A stretch of 64,000 nt of DNA, from contig JAEZMD010000003.1 in assembly GCA_023435745.1 (NCBI GenBank), positions 62,001 through 126,000 of the forward strand, given 5' to 3'. The translations under genes were made by a program, and so were the position numbers. This DNA comes from Bacillota bacterium. GTDB taxonomy: Bacteria; Bacillota; Clostridia; Acetivibrionales; DTU013. Shown here in pieces: positions 18,545 to 27,790 of the stretch. The notes below the pieces were generated by a model, which ran no database searches, was not told where the DNA came from, and saw nothing but the letters and a program-made list of their open reading frames with translations. The first letter of the stretch is position 1; the number at the start of each line of letters is the position of its first letter.

Positions 18545-19633
18545 ATGAAGAAGATTAAAACAGGAATAATCGGATGCGGAAAAGTCGGGCATATGCATGC
18601 AAATGCTTTAAAAAATCTTCCCGAATCGGAATTCACTGCTGTTTGCGATAGAAATATGGATAGGGCAGCTGCTTTTGCCGGACAGTATAATGTTAAAGCA
18701 TGTTCGAGGGTTGAGGATATGGCTGATGCCGGGGTTGAATTGGTTACAATATGCACGCCTCACCCGCTTCACGCGGAATTGGCGATAGCCGCCGCCAATG
18801 CGGGAATGCATGTGCTGGTTGAAAAGCCGCTTGCATCCTCGCTGGAGGATTGCGATGCTATAATAAATGCTGCCAGGGACAATAAAGTGGTATTAGGCAC
18901 CGTGTGCCAGAGACGATTTTATGCCCCGGTACAAAGAATGAAACGTGCGATAGATGAAGGAAAAATCGGAAGGCCTATATTCGGAAGTGTCAATATGCTT
19001 GGCTGGAGAGATGCCGCCTATTACAACAGTGATCCGTGGCGCGGCACCTGGAAGGGTGAAGGCGGGGGGGTACTGGTCAACCAGGCGCCTCATCAGCTGG
19101 ATCTTCTGCAATGGTTTATGGGACCTATTGACGAGCTTTATGGAAATTGGGCCAATCTAAACCATCCGTATATTGAAGTTGAGGATACTGCTATAGCCGT
19201 AGTCAAATTTAAGAATGGCGGTATGGGAAGTATCATTGTGAGTAATTCAATGAATCCTGCGCTCTTTGGGAAGGTGCATGTTCATGGGGAGAACGGAGCA
19301 TCCATAGGCGTTCAGACAGATGGAGGCGCTATGTTTATCGCGGGAATGTCCGGCATTACTGAACCGCCTTACAACGATCTTTGGACAGTCCCGAGGGAAG
19401 AGAGTATGTTGGAAACATGGAAAAAGGACGATTCTGATATCTTTAACAGCATTGATGCGATTATGTACTATCATGAAAGGCAGATTGAAGACTTTATAAG
19501 AGCTGTCCTAAACGGTACAAAGCCTTTGATTGACGGGGAGGATGGAAGAAAGACAGTAGAGATCTTTACCGCAATCTATCGATCAAATCGGGATAAACGG
19601 CCTGTGAAATTTCCGCTTCAGCCGGAACATTAA
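18545..19633 (+). CDS. Gfo/Idh/MocA family oxidoreductase 3
   Basis: About 362 residues. Rossmann start IKTGIIGCGKVGHMHANAL, catalytic Lys in LVEKPLASS and His in GGGVLVNQAPHQLDLLQW, the long-form motif typical of this family's sugar and inositol dehydrogenases. Ribosome site AAGGAG lies 8 bases before ATG. It is separated from oxidoreductases 1 and 2 by two genes and belongs to another subgroup by its GGGVLVNQAPHQLD motif, so it probably acts on a different intermediate. Substrate unknown. Confidence 0.92.
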   Translation: MKKIKTGIIGCGKVGHMHANALKNLPESEFTAVCDRNMDRAAAFAGQYNVKACSRVEDMADAGVELVTICTPHPLHAELAIAAANAGMHVLVEKPLASSLEDCDAIINAARDNKVVLGTVCQRRFYAPVQRMKRAIDEGKIGRPIFGSVNMLGWRDAAYYNSDPWRGTWKGEGGGVLVNQAPHQLDLLQWFMGPIDELYGNWANLNHPYIEVEDTAIAVVKFKNGGMGSIIVSNSMNPALFGKVHVHGENGASIGVQTDGGAMFIAGMSGITEPPYNDLWTVPREESMLETWKKDDSDIFNSIDAIMYYHERQIEDFIRAVLNGTKPLIDGEDGRKTVEIFTAIYRSNRDKRPVKFPLQPEH

Positions 19634-19666
19634 CGAGTTAGAAACAAAAAGAAAGGCAGACTTAAA

Positions 19667-20098
19667 ATGTTAATCGGGATTCCTGCAATCATTTCTCCTT
19701 CATTGATGAAGGCGCTCATGGAAATGGGACATGGAGATGAAATTGTTTTAGCCGATGGTAATTTTCCGGCCAGCAGTTGTGCAAAAAGATTAATACAGGC
19801 CGATGGTCATGGGATTGTGCCTCTTCTTGATGCAATACTGAAATTTTTTCCGCTGGATTACGCGGTTGATTATAATGTTGCTTTGATGGCTGTTCCGAAG
19901 GGGGTACAAGAAAAACCTGCCATCTGGGATGAGTATTCCGCTATATTACAAAAGCGCAGCGGGGAATTCAAAGGATATGAATACATGGATCGACTCAGCT
20001 TTTACGAGCGATCTCAAAAGGCGTATGCCATAGTAGCGACAAGTGAAAGCGCTCGTTTTTCTAATATTATTCTGAAAAAGGGTATCATACGAATTTAG
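19667..20098 (+). CDS. RbsD/FucU family sugar mutarotase
   Basis: 143-residue protein of the RbsD/FucU family, which interconverts sugar anomers (ribose pyranase, L-fucose mutarotase). The family signature is at the start: LMEMGHGDEIVLADGNFPA, containing the catalytic His and Asp. A C-terminal YAIVATSESARFSNIILKKG matches the FucU-like end. It lies between oxidoreductase 3 and the first sulfatase, 59 bases before the latter. The closeness to FucU raises sulfated fucose as a possible substrate, but the family also handles other sugars, so this is weak evidence. Ribosome site AAAGGCAG. Confidence 0.9.
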   Translation: MLIGIPAIISPSLMKALMEMGHGDEIVLADGNFPASSCAKRLIQADGHGIVPLLDAILKFFPLDYAVDYNVALMAVPKGVQEKPAIWDEYSAILQKRSGEFKGYEYMDRLSFYERSQKAYAIVATSESARFSNIILKKGIIRI

Positions 20099-20157
20099 CT
20101 ATTTCGAGAATCGAAGTTTTCGAGAGAGTAATAAATTATATTATTGGAGGTTATAGT

Positions 20158-21654
20158 ATGAAAGCAATTATGTTGATGTTTGATTCGTTGAACCGTCGTA
20201 TGCTCCCGCCTTATGGATGTGAATGGATAAAAGCTCCCAACTTCCAAAGGCTTGCCGAAAGAACGGTCTGTTTCGATAACAGCTATGTAGGGAGTATGCC
20301 GTGCATGCCTGCCAGAAGAGAGATCCATACAGGTAGATATAACTTTTTGCATAGAAGTTGGGGACCAATAGAGCCGTTTGATGATTCTATGCCGGAAATT
20401 CTAAAAAAGAACGGCGTATATTCACATCTTGTAAGTGATCATTATCATTACTGGGAGGCAGGCGGCTGTACATATCATACAAAATACAGCTCATGGGAAA
20501 TAAGCCGCGGTCAGGAAGGTGATGCATGGATAGGTCAGGTCAAAGACCCAGTTATTCCTGAAGGTGCAAAGTGGCGTAGGGATAATCTTGCAAAGATAGC
20601 ACCGGAAATGTGGAGGCAGGACTGGGTAAATAGGGAATATATGAAAGAGCAGGAGTGTCATCCTCAGCACAAAACATTCGAAATGGGTATTGAGTTTCTT
20701 AAAAGAAACTGCAAAGAGGATAGGTGGTTTATCCAGATTGAGACATTTGACCCCCATGAGCCGTTTTTCTCATATAAAAAATATAAAGATCTGTATGCAC
20801 ATGATTATTCAGGGCCGCACTTTGATTGGCTGCCATATGACGCTGTTTCAGAACCTGATGATCAGGTGCGGCACCTGCGGTTGGAATATGCGGCGCTTTT
20901 GAGCATGTGCGATGATTATCTGGGGAAAGTCCTTGATGTTATGGATGAACTGAATCTGTGGAAGGACACAATGCTAATCGTAAATACAGATCACGGGATA
21001 TTGTTAGGTGAGCACGGATGGTGGGGGAAATCTAACATGCCCCTATATAATGAAATTGCATTGACGCCATTATTTATCTGGGATCCAAGATGTGGCAAAC
21101 ATAATGAAAGAAGACAGTCCTTTGTTCAGACCATAGATCTGGCGCCAACAATTCTGGAATACTTTGGAATTGAAATACCGAAAGATATGCAGGGAAAGCC
21201 ATTGAAGGAAACTATTGCATCCGATAAACCTGCGAGGGAATGCGGCCTTTTAGGGTACTTCGGGAAGCATGTTAATGTAACGGATGGCAGATATATTTAC
21301 ATGCGGGCACCTGTCAGAGAAGATAACCAGCCTCTGTTTGAATATACACACATGCCGACGCACATGCGCACGCCGTTCCATATTAATGAACTGCAGGATA
21401 TCCAATTAGGCGGACCTTTTTCTTTTACAAAAGGATGCCGCATGATGAAAATAAATTCAAAAGGAAACTCTTACTATAAAACGTATGAATATCAAACGGG
21501 AAATCTGCTGTTTGATATTAAAAATGATCCTGCACAGGAAAATCCAATCAAGGATCCGCAGATAGAGGAAAGAATGATTCAGCTTATGATTAAGTTAATG
21601 GAGGAGAATGACACGCCTGCAGAACAATATGAAAGATTGGGTTTAAGTAAATAA
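20158..21654 (+). CDS. Type I sulfatase 1 (Cys-type, cytoplasmic)
   Basis: Alkaline-phosphatase-superfamily sulfatase of 498 residues that would hydrolyse a sulfate ester on a carbohydrate. The formylglycine precursor is Cys49 in PCMPARR (C-x-P-x-R). Metal-binding Asp9 lies in MFDSLNR, and the C-side metal site is NTDHGILLGEHG; FDPHEPF is another conserved block. There is no signal peptide or lipobox, so it should be cytoplasmic. It resembles sulfatase 3 strongly in the active-site block (PCMPARR-I-TGRY-FL-R-WGP) and less so sulfatase 2. The Cys form needs the radical-SAM maturase two genes downstream. Ribosome site GGAGG. Confidence 0.96.
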   Translation: MKAIMLMFDSLNRRMLPPYGCEWIKAPNFQRLAERTVCFDNSYVGSMPCMPARREIHTGRYNFLHRSWGPIEPFDDSMPEILKKNGVYSHLVSDHYHYWEAGGCTYHTKYSSWEISRGQEGDAWIGQVKDPVIPEGAKWRRDNLAKIAPEMWRQDWVNREYMKEQECHPQHKTFEMGIEFLKRNCKEDRWFIQIETFDPHEPFFSYKKYKDLYAHDYSGPHFDWLPYDAVSEPDDQVRHLRLEYAALLSMCDDYLGKVLDVMDELNLWKDTMLIVNTDHGILLGEHGWWGKSNMPLYNEIALTPLFIWDPRCGKHNERRQSFVQTIDLAPTILEYFGIEIPKDMQGKPLKETIASDKPARECGLLGYFGKHVNVTDGRYIYMRAPVREDNQPLFEYTHMPTHMRTPFHINELQDIQLGGPFSFTKGCRMMKINSKGNSYYKTYEYQTGNLLFDIKNDPAQENPIKDPQIEERMIQLMIKLMEENDTPAEQYERLGLSK

Positions 21655-21726
21655 TCAATAAGATAAATTAATCACTCGGAATCTGCGGGAGCACATAAAA
21701 TAATGATGTGAGGACAGTGGCCGGTT

Positions 21727-23448
21727 TTGGGTAAAATAATAACAAGCAAACTTTTTAAGTACATACCTATAATAGAGACGATAAAGACTTATAAGAAAAA
21801 CACTTTTAAGCGGGATTTGACTTCAGCTCTGACAGTTGCCGTGGTAGCGATACCACAGTCCATGGCGTATGCTATCATTGCTGGAGTTAATCCTGTATAC
21901 GGGCTATATACGGCAATTGTATCAACGATTCTAAGCTCGGCTTTTGGAAGCTCAAATCATTTGATTGCAGGCCCGACAAACGCAATTTCTCTTTTAATTG
22001 CCAGCAATATGAAATATTTTATGGAACGGGACAATGCCTATGAAATGTTGTTCCTGTTGACATTTATGGTGGGTGTGATACAAGTTCTGTTTGGAGTTTT
22101 TAAAATGGGTAAAGCTCTGAACTATGTATCACATGCGGTGATAGTTGGGTTTACTGCCGGCGCTGGCGTGCTGATTGCGTTAGGTCAATTAAATCAGCTC
22201 TTTGGAATTCCCACTAATAACTCAGCTCAAATACCAACACTGGAGAAGGTTTTCTATGTGGTTACTCATCTTGATAGCACCAATATATTGGCACTTGGGC
22301 TTGGTTTGTTTACTATCGCCATTATTCTGGTATGTAAGAAGATTAACGATAAGCTGCCGGGAGCATTAATCGGCATTGTCTTATCAATGATTCTTGTTTT
22401 AATTTTTGAATTGGAGAGATCAGGGATAAAGTTAACCGGAGATATCCCAAACACTCTGCCGGCATTTAAGATGATCCGTTTTGATATGAACTTGGCCGCA
22501 GAGGTCTTCAGCGGCGCGCTTGCTATTGCAGTAATAGGCTTGGTAGAGGCTTTATCCATTTCAAGATCCATTGCCGCTGTTTCCCATCAGAAAATCAACG
22601 TAAACCATGAATTCATTAGTCAGGGAGTAACTAACACTGTTGCAGCTTTTTTTCAGTGCTTTGCAGGCTCGGGTTCTTTTACGCGTTCTGCCATAAACTA
22701 CTTCAGCGGCGCTGTCACCCGGATGTCGGGTGTTTTATCAGGCATAACTGTGGCGGTAATCCTGATTTTCTTTGCTCCTTATGCTAAGTATATCTCCATG
22801 CCCAGCCTAGCGGGAGTTATCATGGTGATTGCTTATAGTATGGTGAACAAGAAGGAAATGAGAAAAATCAGCAAAGCAGGCAAATCTGACTCCATTGCCA
22901 TGTGGGTGACCTTTAGTGCGACGGTACTGATGCCTAACTTGGATTGGGCCATTTATGCGGGTATTTTCATTTCCATAGTGCTTTACCTTAGGAATACCGG
23001 CAAGGTGCCTGCCAAAATTCTTGTCAATTCGAATGAAAAGAACGGGTGCTTTATAGAAAAAGAGCTAGATACGGTTGATAGCAGAACAGAAATTTTACTT
23101 ATCCAGATTGAAGGAAATTTATATTTTGGATCAGCCTGTGACCTTGAGAGCAAATTGGATATAATAATTAATAAATCAAAAATATTTATATTAAGAATGC
23201 GAAGAGTTGTAACGATTGATATAACATCACTGGAGGTATTAAGGGTATTCAGCCGCAAAGTCAGGGATTCCGGAGGTACGGTTATTGTTTGCGGCGTAAA
23301 CCCAGGATTGCTTTCATTGATTTTGGATTCGGGGTTTGCAGAAGAAATAGGAAGGGATAATATATTCTCTTCCGAGGATGAAATATTTGTTTCCACAGAC
23401 AAAGCTCTTGGAAAAGCCAGAGAGGCTTTAAATGAAGAGAAGAAATAA
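21727..23448 (+). CDS. SulP family anion (sulfate) permease with STAS domain
   Basis: Membrane transporter of 573 residues. Residues ~20-420 carry about a dozen hydrophobic segments with SulP signatures (AVVAIPQSMAYAIIAGVNPVYGLY, and the later SGSFTRSAINYFSGA), followed by a cytoplasmic STAS domain (about 445-560; IDITSLEVLRVF). SulP proteins move sulfate or other anions, often with bicarbonate or protons. Sitting between a sulfatase and its maturase, it may export sulfate released inside the cell or import it; direction cannot be read from sequence. TTG 21727 is used with AGGA about 12 bases upstream, a weak site; in-frame ATG 21703 runs straight into a stop. Confidence 0.93.
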   Translation: MGKIITSKLFKYIPIIETIKTYKKNTFKRDLTSALTVAVVAIPQSMAYAIIAGVNPVYGLYTAIVSTILSSAFGSSNHLIAGPTNAISLLIASNMKYFMERDNAYEMLFLLTFMVGVIQVLFGVFKMGKALNYVSHAVIVGFTAGAGVLIALGQLNQLFGIPTNNSAQIPTLEKVFYVVTHLDSTNILALGLGLFTIAIILVCKKINDKLPGALIGIVLSMILVLIFELERSGIKLTGDIPNTLPAFKMIRFDMNLAAEVFSGALAIAVIGLVEALSISRSIAAVSHQKINVNHEFISQGVTNTVAAFFQCFAGSGSFTRSAINYFSGAVTRMSGVLSGITVAVILIFFAPYAKYISMPSLAGVIMVIAYSMVNKKEMRKISKAGKSDSIAMWVTFSATVLMPNLDWAIYAGIFISIVLYLRNTGKVPAKILVNSNEKNGCFIEKELDTVDSRTEILLIQIEGNLYFGSACDLESKLDIIINKSKIFILRMRRVVTIDITSLEVLRVFSRKVRDSGGTVIVCGVNPGLLSLILDSGFAEEIGRDNIFSSEDEIFVSTDKALGKAREALNEEKK

Positions 23449-23510
23449 AGTTGTGACTAGAAAACACTCTATCCTAAGAAGGTGTAGAACAAATGGAAGG
23501 AGAATGACGT

Positions 23511-24626
23511 ATGCCCCCTCTTAGCTTACTAATAAAACCGGCTTCCAGCGAATGCAATTTGAGATGCAAATACTGCTTTTATCATTCTATCTCGAAGAGC
23601 AGGAGTATTGAATCCTTCGGCATAATGAAGGAAGATACCCTGGAACTGCTTGTTAAAAAAGGGCTTGAGTATGCAGATGGCTCCTGTACTTTCGCTTTTC
23701 AGGGAGGTGAGCCAACGCTCACCGGTCTGAATTTTTACAGGAAATTCATAGAATATCAAAAAAAATATAACACGAAAAAAACTCAAGTACATAATGTGAT
23801 TCAAACCAATGGGATCGTCATTATTGATGAATGGGCGGAATTTTTTGCGAAAAACAATTTTCTTGTGGGGATATCTCTGGACGGATTCAAGGATATTCAT
23901 GATATGAATCGGGTTGACGCCAGAAATTCCGGCTCCTTCACCCGGGTGATGAATGCAATTGGTTTTTTTAACAAACATAAGGTTGAATATAATATCTTAA
24001 CCGTTGTAAATTCTGTAACTGCCAGACATATCGGCAAGGTGTACAACTTTTTCAGAAAGAATGGTTTCAATTACCTGCAGTTTATTCCATGTCTTGATCC
24101 GATAAATGAAAAGCCTGGCGGTCACGGATATTCACTGACCCCGGAGAAATATGCCTATTTTCTGAAAACTTTATTTGATCTTTGGTATAAGGATTTTGTA
24201 AATGGAAATAGGATCAGCATCCGTTATTTTGACAATTTAATAGGTATGTTGATGGGATATCCGCCTGAATCCTGCGGTATGACAGGCTTCTGTAAATGCT
24301 ACTACGTTGTGGAATCAGATGGGAGCACTTATCCCTGCGATTTTTATGTGATGGATCAATGGCGTCTTGGCAACATTAAAGAAATGAGTTTTCAAGATAT
24401 GCAAAATTCTGATACAGCTGTTCAATTTCTTGAAGTGTCCAAATATATTGACCCGGAATGCAGCAATTGTGAATGGTTCCAACTCTGCAGAGGCGGTTGC
24501 AGAAGATCGAGAGAGCCTTTTGAAAATGGAAGACCCGTTTTAAACTATTACTGCCCATCGTATAAGGAGTTTTTTAGTTATGCTGGCGAAAGGATGATAG
24601 AAATTGCGAAAAAGTTATCGGTATGA
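23511..24626 (+). CDS. Anaerobic sulfatase-maturating enzyme (radical SAM)
   Basis: Radical SAM enzyme of 371 residues that converts the active-site Cys of sulfatases into formylglycine without oxygen. The SAM-cluster motif is Cys15, Cys19 and Cys22 (ECNLRCKYC). Other conserved pieces are AFQGGEPTL, QTNG, ISLDG, and a C-terminal Cys-rich SPASM region for two auxiliary iron-sulfur clusters (from CGMTGFCKCYYV through CSNCEWFQLCRGGCRR to YYCPSYKEFF). Length and order fit the family well. Ribosome site AAGGAG 8 bases before ATG. The next gene starts within its last 23 bases. All three sulfatases nearby have Cys, matching the need for this enzyme. Confidence 0.95.
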   Translation: MPPLSLLIKPASSECNLRCKYCFYHSISKSRSIESFGIMKEDTLELLVKKGLEYADGSCTFAFQGGEPTLTGLNFYRKFIEYQKKYNTKKTQVHNVIQTNGIVIIDEWAEFFAKNNFLVGISLDGFKDIHDMNRVDARNSGSFTRVMNAIGFFNKHKVEYNILTVVNSVTARHIGKVYNFFRKNGFNYLQFIPCLDPINEKPGGHGYSLTPEKYAYFLKTLFDLWYKDFVNGNRISIRYFDNLIGMLMGYPPESCGMTGFCKCYYVVESDGSTYPCDFYVMDQWRLGNIKEMSFQDMQNSDTAVQFLEVSKYIDPECSNCEWFQLCRGGCRRSREPFENGRPVLNYYCPSYKEFFSYAGERMIEIAKKLSV

Positions 24627-25425
24627 GAACCTGATTTTGTTAAATGCGCGAAGCTGGGTTGACGATCCGGAAAACATGAGTAATGGCAGGAGTGTTGAGA
24701 AAAGAATAGTATGGGATCCATCAAAGACTGCGGCGGTTATTTCCGATATGTGGGACAGACATTGGTGTAAAGGCGCGACAGAACGCGTTGCGGAAATGGC
24801 TCCGCATATGAATGAATTTATAGAGGCTCTGCGAATAAAAGGTGTTACAATACTTCACGGACCAAGTGATACCATGAGCTTTTACGAAGGCCATCCCGGC
24901 CGTATTCTTGCCCGGTCGGCACTGCCTGCTGAAACAACTGTACCGCTTCAAAAATGGGTATATTTTGATGCTTCAAAGGAGGAAGCGCTGCCTTTTAATA
25001 CCGCGCGCGATAAATGCGACTGTGAAACTCCATGTAATGCAGGAAAAGTCTGGACTCGTCAGATAGATACACTAGAAATAGCAGAAGGGGATCTCATTAC
25101 CGATAGCGAAGAAGCATTTTATTTTATTAGACAGAAGGGTATTGAAAACGTATTTATTATGGGCGTCCACACTAATATCTGTGTTCTGGGACGACCATTT
25201 GGGATACGTCAGCTAGTAAATCAGGGCCTTAATGTAGTGCTTGTCCGTGATTTGACCGATACGATGAATGACGGGCTTTCCGAATCATATGCCGGACATT
25301 TTGCCGGTACCGAATTAATAGTGCGGCACATTGAAAAGTATTGGTGCCCAACTATTACCAGTAACCAGATTCTTGGCGGCAGGCCGTTTCATTTTAAGGG
25401 TGATAACCACACAATGCTAACCTGA
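24604..25425 (+). CDS. Isochorismatase-like cysteine hydrolase
   Basis: 273-residue member of the isochorismatase/nicotinamidase superfamily, which cleaves amide, imide or vinyl-ether bonds. The catalytic Asp is probably in AVISDMWDRHWC, and the nucleophile Cys in MGVHTNICVLGRPFG, with the family block LVRDLTDTMND after it. The usual catalytic Lys position is not obvious. An inserted Cys-rich loop (CDCETPC) is present. TTG 24604 with AAAGGA upstream overlaps the maturase by 23 bases, so the two are co-translated. Similar hydrolases occur beside sulfatases in other genomes to my knowledge, but the role is unknown. It ends the operon; a terminator follows. Confidence 0.88.
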   Translation: MRKSYRYENLILLNARSWVDDPENMSNGRSVEKRIVWDPSKTAAVISDMWDRHWCKGATERVAEMAPHMNEFIEALRIKGVTILHGPSDTMSFYEGHPGRILARSALPAETTVPLQKWVYFDASKEEALPFNTARDKCDCETPCNAGKVWTRQIDTLEIAEGDLITDSEEAFYFIRQKGIENVFIMGVHTNICVLGRPFGIRQLVNQGLNVVLVRDLTDTMNDGLSESYAGHFAGTELIVRHIEKYWCPTITSNQILGGRPFHFKGDNHTMLT

Positions 25426-25753
25426 GTTCAAATCTTGTTTTTTCATCAAACGATACTTCAGCGGCCTCTGCCAGATTATTTTGAACATGGAGGGAGTCGC
25501 TTTTTTTATGCACTATAGACACCTTTTTAACTGGTTTTCACGTGGATTTATGCAAATAGTACAATAATCTTCGAATTTGTACTTAGATTCATTTCACTGA
25601 TTTTTTATCAATTCCTAATATAGTGCAATTACTTTCAGATATGAATATTTACTTTCTGACTAAAACAAGATAACTTGAAAATGGGTAATGGATTATTTGA
25701 TTTTTGTCTATAAAGTTTCACTAAATTTCATAATTCAGAGAGGAATCATAAAG
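25426..25753. other. Intergenic region between the two sulfatase units
   Basis: 328 bases without a gene. It contains the terminator at 25460-25507 and then about 240 AT-rich bases that should hold the promoter for the second importer. I see no convincing -35/-10 pair. Confidence 0.4.
25460..25507 (+). terminator. Rho-independent terminator of the 11-gene operon
   Basis: AGCGGCCTCTGCC (25460-25472) pairs with GGAGGGAGTCGCT, with two mismatches and three wobbles, followed by seven T (25501-25507). Confidence 0.6.
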
Positions 25754-26725
25754 ATGGATCTTGAATATCAAGCACTGCAGAATAAAAGAGCAGTAGGAAC
25801 AAAAAAGGATAAGTCAAAATCATTCTTACTAATTATGAAGAAATATAAGTATTATTATCTTCTAATGCTACCCGGTATATTGTATTTTATTATCTATAAG
25901 TACATTCCAATGTTTGGCATTGTAATTGCGTTTAAAGATTATGTACCCTGGTATGGGTTTATTAATAGTGAATGGGTAGGATTTAAAAACTTTAATATGT
26001 TTTTTTCATCCGTATATTTTTGGAGATTGTTGCGTAATGCATTCGTGATAAACGGGTTAAAAATTATTTTTTCTTTTCCTTTACAGCTGATATTTGCTTT
26101 ACTGCTCAATGAGGTACTTCATTTAAAGTATAAAAAAATAGTTCAGACTGTTTCCTATCTTCCTCACTTTTTTTCATGGGTTGTATTGGGAGGTCTGATG
26201 TTTAATCTCTTCAACACAAACTATGGAGTTATTCCCAAGGTCATGGAGAGTATCGGAATGCAGCCGGTTTCACTTTTAATGTCACCGGGGCTTTTCCGAC
26301 CTTTATTGGTAATAACGGCGGCCTGGAGGTATATGGGATGGGGGGCTATAGTATATATAGCTGCATTAGCGGGAATTGATCCAAATCTGTATGAAGCAGC
26401 AGTGATCGATGGCGCAAATAAATGGAAACAGATGATACATGTAACATTACCTTCAATTATACCATTATTCATAATAATGTTTATCATGAGATTAGGACAG
26501 GTATTGGGAAACGACTTCCAACAGATTTTGGTATTAATGAATGAAAATGGGGTTCTTTTTGAAGTAGGCGATGTCTTTGAGACGTTTGTATACAGGATAG
26601 GAATACAACAGGGGAACTTTAGTTATGCTTCGGCAGTAGGCTTATTTCAAGGGATTGTGGGATTTGTGTTTGTTGTTTCGACAAACTATGCCGTAAAAAA
26701 GATGGGGCAGGATAGCTTATGGTAA
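25754..26725 (+). CDS. ABC importer permease (LplB type)
   Basis: Inner-membrane subunit of about 323 residues from the LplB/YteP group, which typically partners with long (about 500-residue) binding lipoproteins for oligosaccharides. Opening motif YLLMLPGILYFIIYKYIPMFG, about six transmembrane helices, and an EAA loop at EAAVIDGANKWKQMIHVTLP. ATG 25754 with GAGAGGA 10 bases upstream is preferred over ATG 25688, which lacks a ribosome site. First gene of the second importer unit; no ATPase is encoded nearby, so a shared one is likely. Confidence 0.93.
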   Translation: MDLEYQALQNKRAVGTKKDKSKSFLLIMKKYKYYYLLMLPGILYFIIYKYIPMFGIVIAFKDYVPWYGFINSEWVGFKNFNMFFSSVYFWRLLRNAFVINGLKIIFSFPLQLIFALLLNEVLHLKYKKIVQTVSYLPHFFSWVVLGGLMFNLFNTNYGVIPKVMESIGMQPVSLLMSPGLFRPLLVITAAWRYMGWGAIVYIAALAGIDPNLYEAAVIDGANKWKQMIHVTLPSIIPLFIIMFIMRLGQVLGNDFQQILVLMNENGVLFEVGDVFETFVYRIGIQQGNFSYASAVGLFQGIVGFVFVVSTNYAVKKMGQDSLW

Positions 26726-26770
26726 ATCAGTGGCAGGACTAAAGAATGAATTTGGAAGGGAAGTGTAAAA

Positions 26771-27670
26771 ATGGCTGCAAGAAAAATGAAATTATCAAGA
26801 GGGTATAAAGTGTTCCTGACCTTTGATTATATACTTATGTTTTTTATTGCTTTTGTTACAATTCTTCCGTTTGTGTATGTAATATCAATTTCCCTGCTAT
26901 CGCAGGAAGGATTAATGAAGTATGGATTTACTCTTATCCCTCGTGAATTCAGCCTTGTGAATTATAAATACATTATTACCCGGAATATATCGACCTTTGC
27001 AAACGGATATAAAAACACAATATTTATAACAGTTGTCGGCACGGCGATGAATTTACTGGTTACTGCAGGAGTGGCTTATCCATTGTCAAAAAAAAATCTG
27101 CCGGCGCGTAATTTAATAACAATGTTTCTTTTCTTCACCATGCTCTTTGGCGGTGGATTGGTTCCGCTATATCTGGTGGTGAAGGGCACCGGACTAATGG
27201 ATACAAGGTGGGCGCTTATAATTCCTGAGCTGGTAAACGTATGGAATATGCTTATATTAAGAAACTTTTTCATGACTATACCTGATAGCATTGAAGAGTC
27301 TGCACAGATAGATGGATGTTCTCCGATGGGAATACTGTTCAGGATAATACTTCCCCTTTCACTTCCTTCAATTATGACCATTGGGTTGTTTTATGCGGTG
27401 TATCACTGGAATAATTGGTTTTCGGCCACAATATACATTTCTGACGCAGGTAAAAAGCCAATGATGCAGATATTGAGAGATATTCTCCTGTTGTCAAAGC
27501 TGGGCGAAGAAGACTCTTCTGTTGGAAATACAATACAGTCAATCACTGTACCAAGTGTAGGGATAGAAAACGCTTCAATAGTTATTGCGATTTTACCGAT
27601 ATTGGCAGTTTATCCTTATATTCAGAAATACTTTGTAAAAGGGGTCCTGGTTGGATCTGTCAAAGGCTGA
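26771..27670 (+). CDS. ABC importer permease (YtcP type)
   Basis: Second permease, 299 residues, of the YtcP/YtdP group. Six predicted transmembrane helices, with VYVISISLLSQEGLMKYGFT near the start and EAA loop ESAQIDGCSPMGILFRIILP. Ribosome site GGAAGGGAAG about 8 bases before ATG. It pairs with the previous gene; the 120-base gap to the lipoprotein gene contains a short hairpin (around 27703-27725: GGC-A-CGAG, loop, CTCG-A-GCC) and repeated TCGAA motifs. Confidence 0.93.
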   Translation: MAARKMKLSRGYKVFLTFDYILMFFIAFVTILPFVYVISISLLSQEGLMKYGFTLIPREFSLVNYKYIITRNISTFANGYKNTIFITVVGTAMNLLVTAGVAYPLSKKNLPARNLITMFLFFTMLFGGGLVPLYLVVKGTGLMDTRWALIIPELVNVWNMLILRNFFMTIPDSIEESAQIDGCSPMGILFRIILPLSLPSIMTIGLFYAVYHWNNWFSATIYISDAGKKPMMQILRDILLLSKLGEEDSSVGNTIQSITVPSVGIENASIVIAILPILAVYPYIQKYFVKGVLVGSVKG

Positions 27671-27790
27671 AACCGATACTGTCACATGTCTTAAGAATGT
27701 TGGAGGCACGAGAAACCTCGAGCCTCGAAACATAACATCGAAGCCTATCTTGGGTTTTCGAAAGAAGCAAAAAATAAAAGGAGGGTTTTT

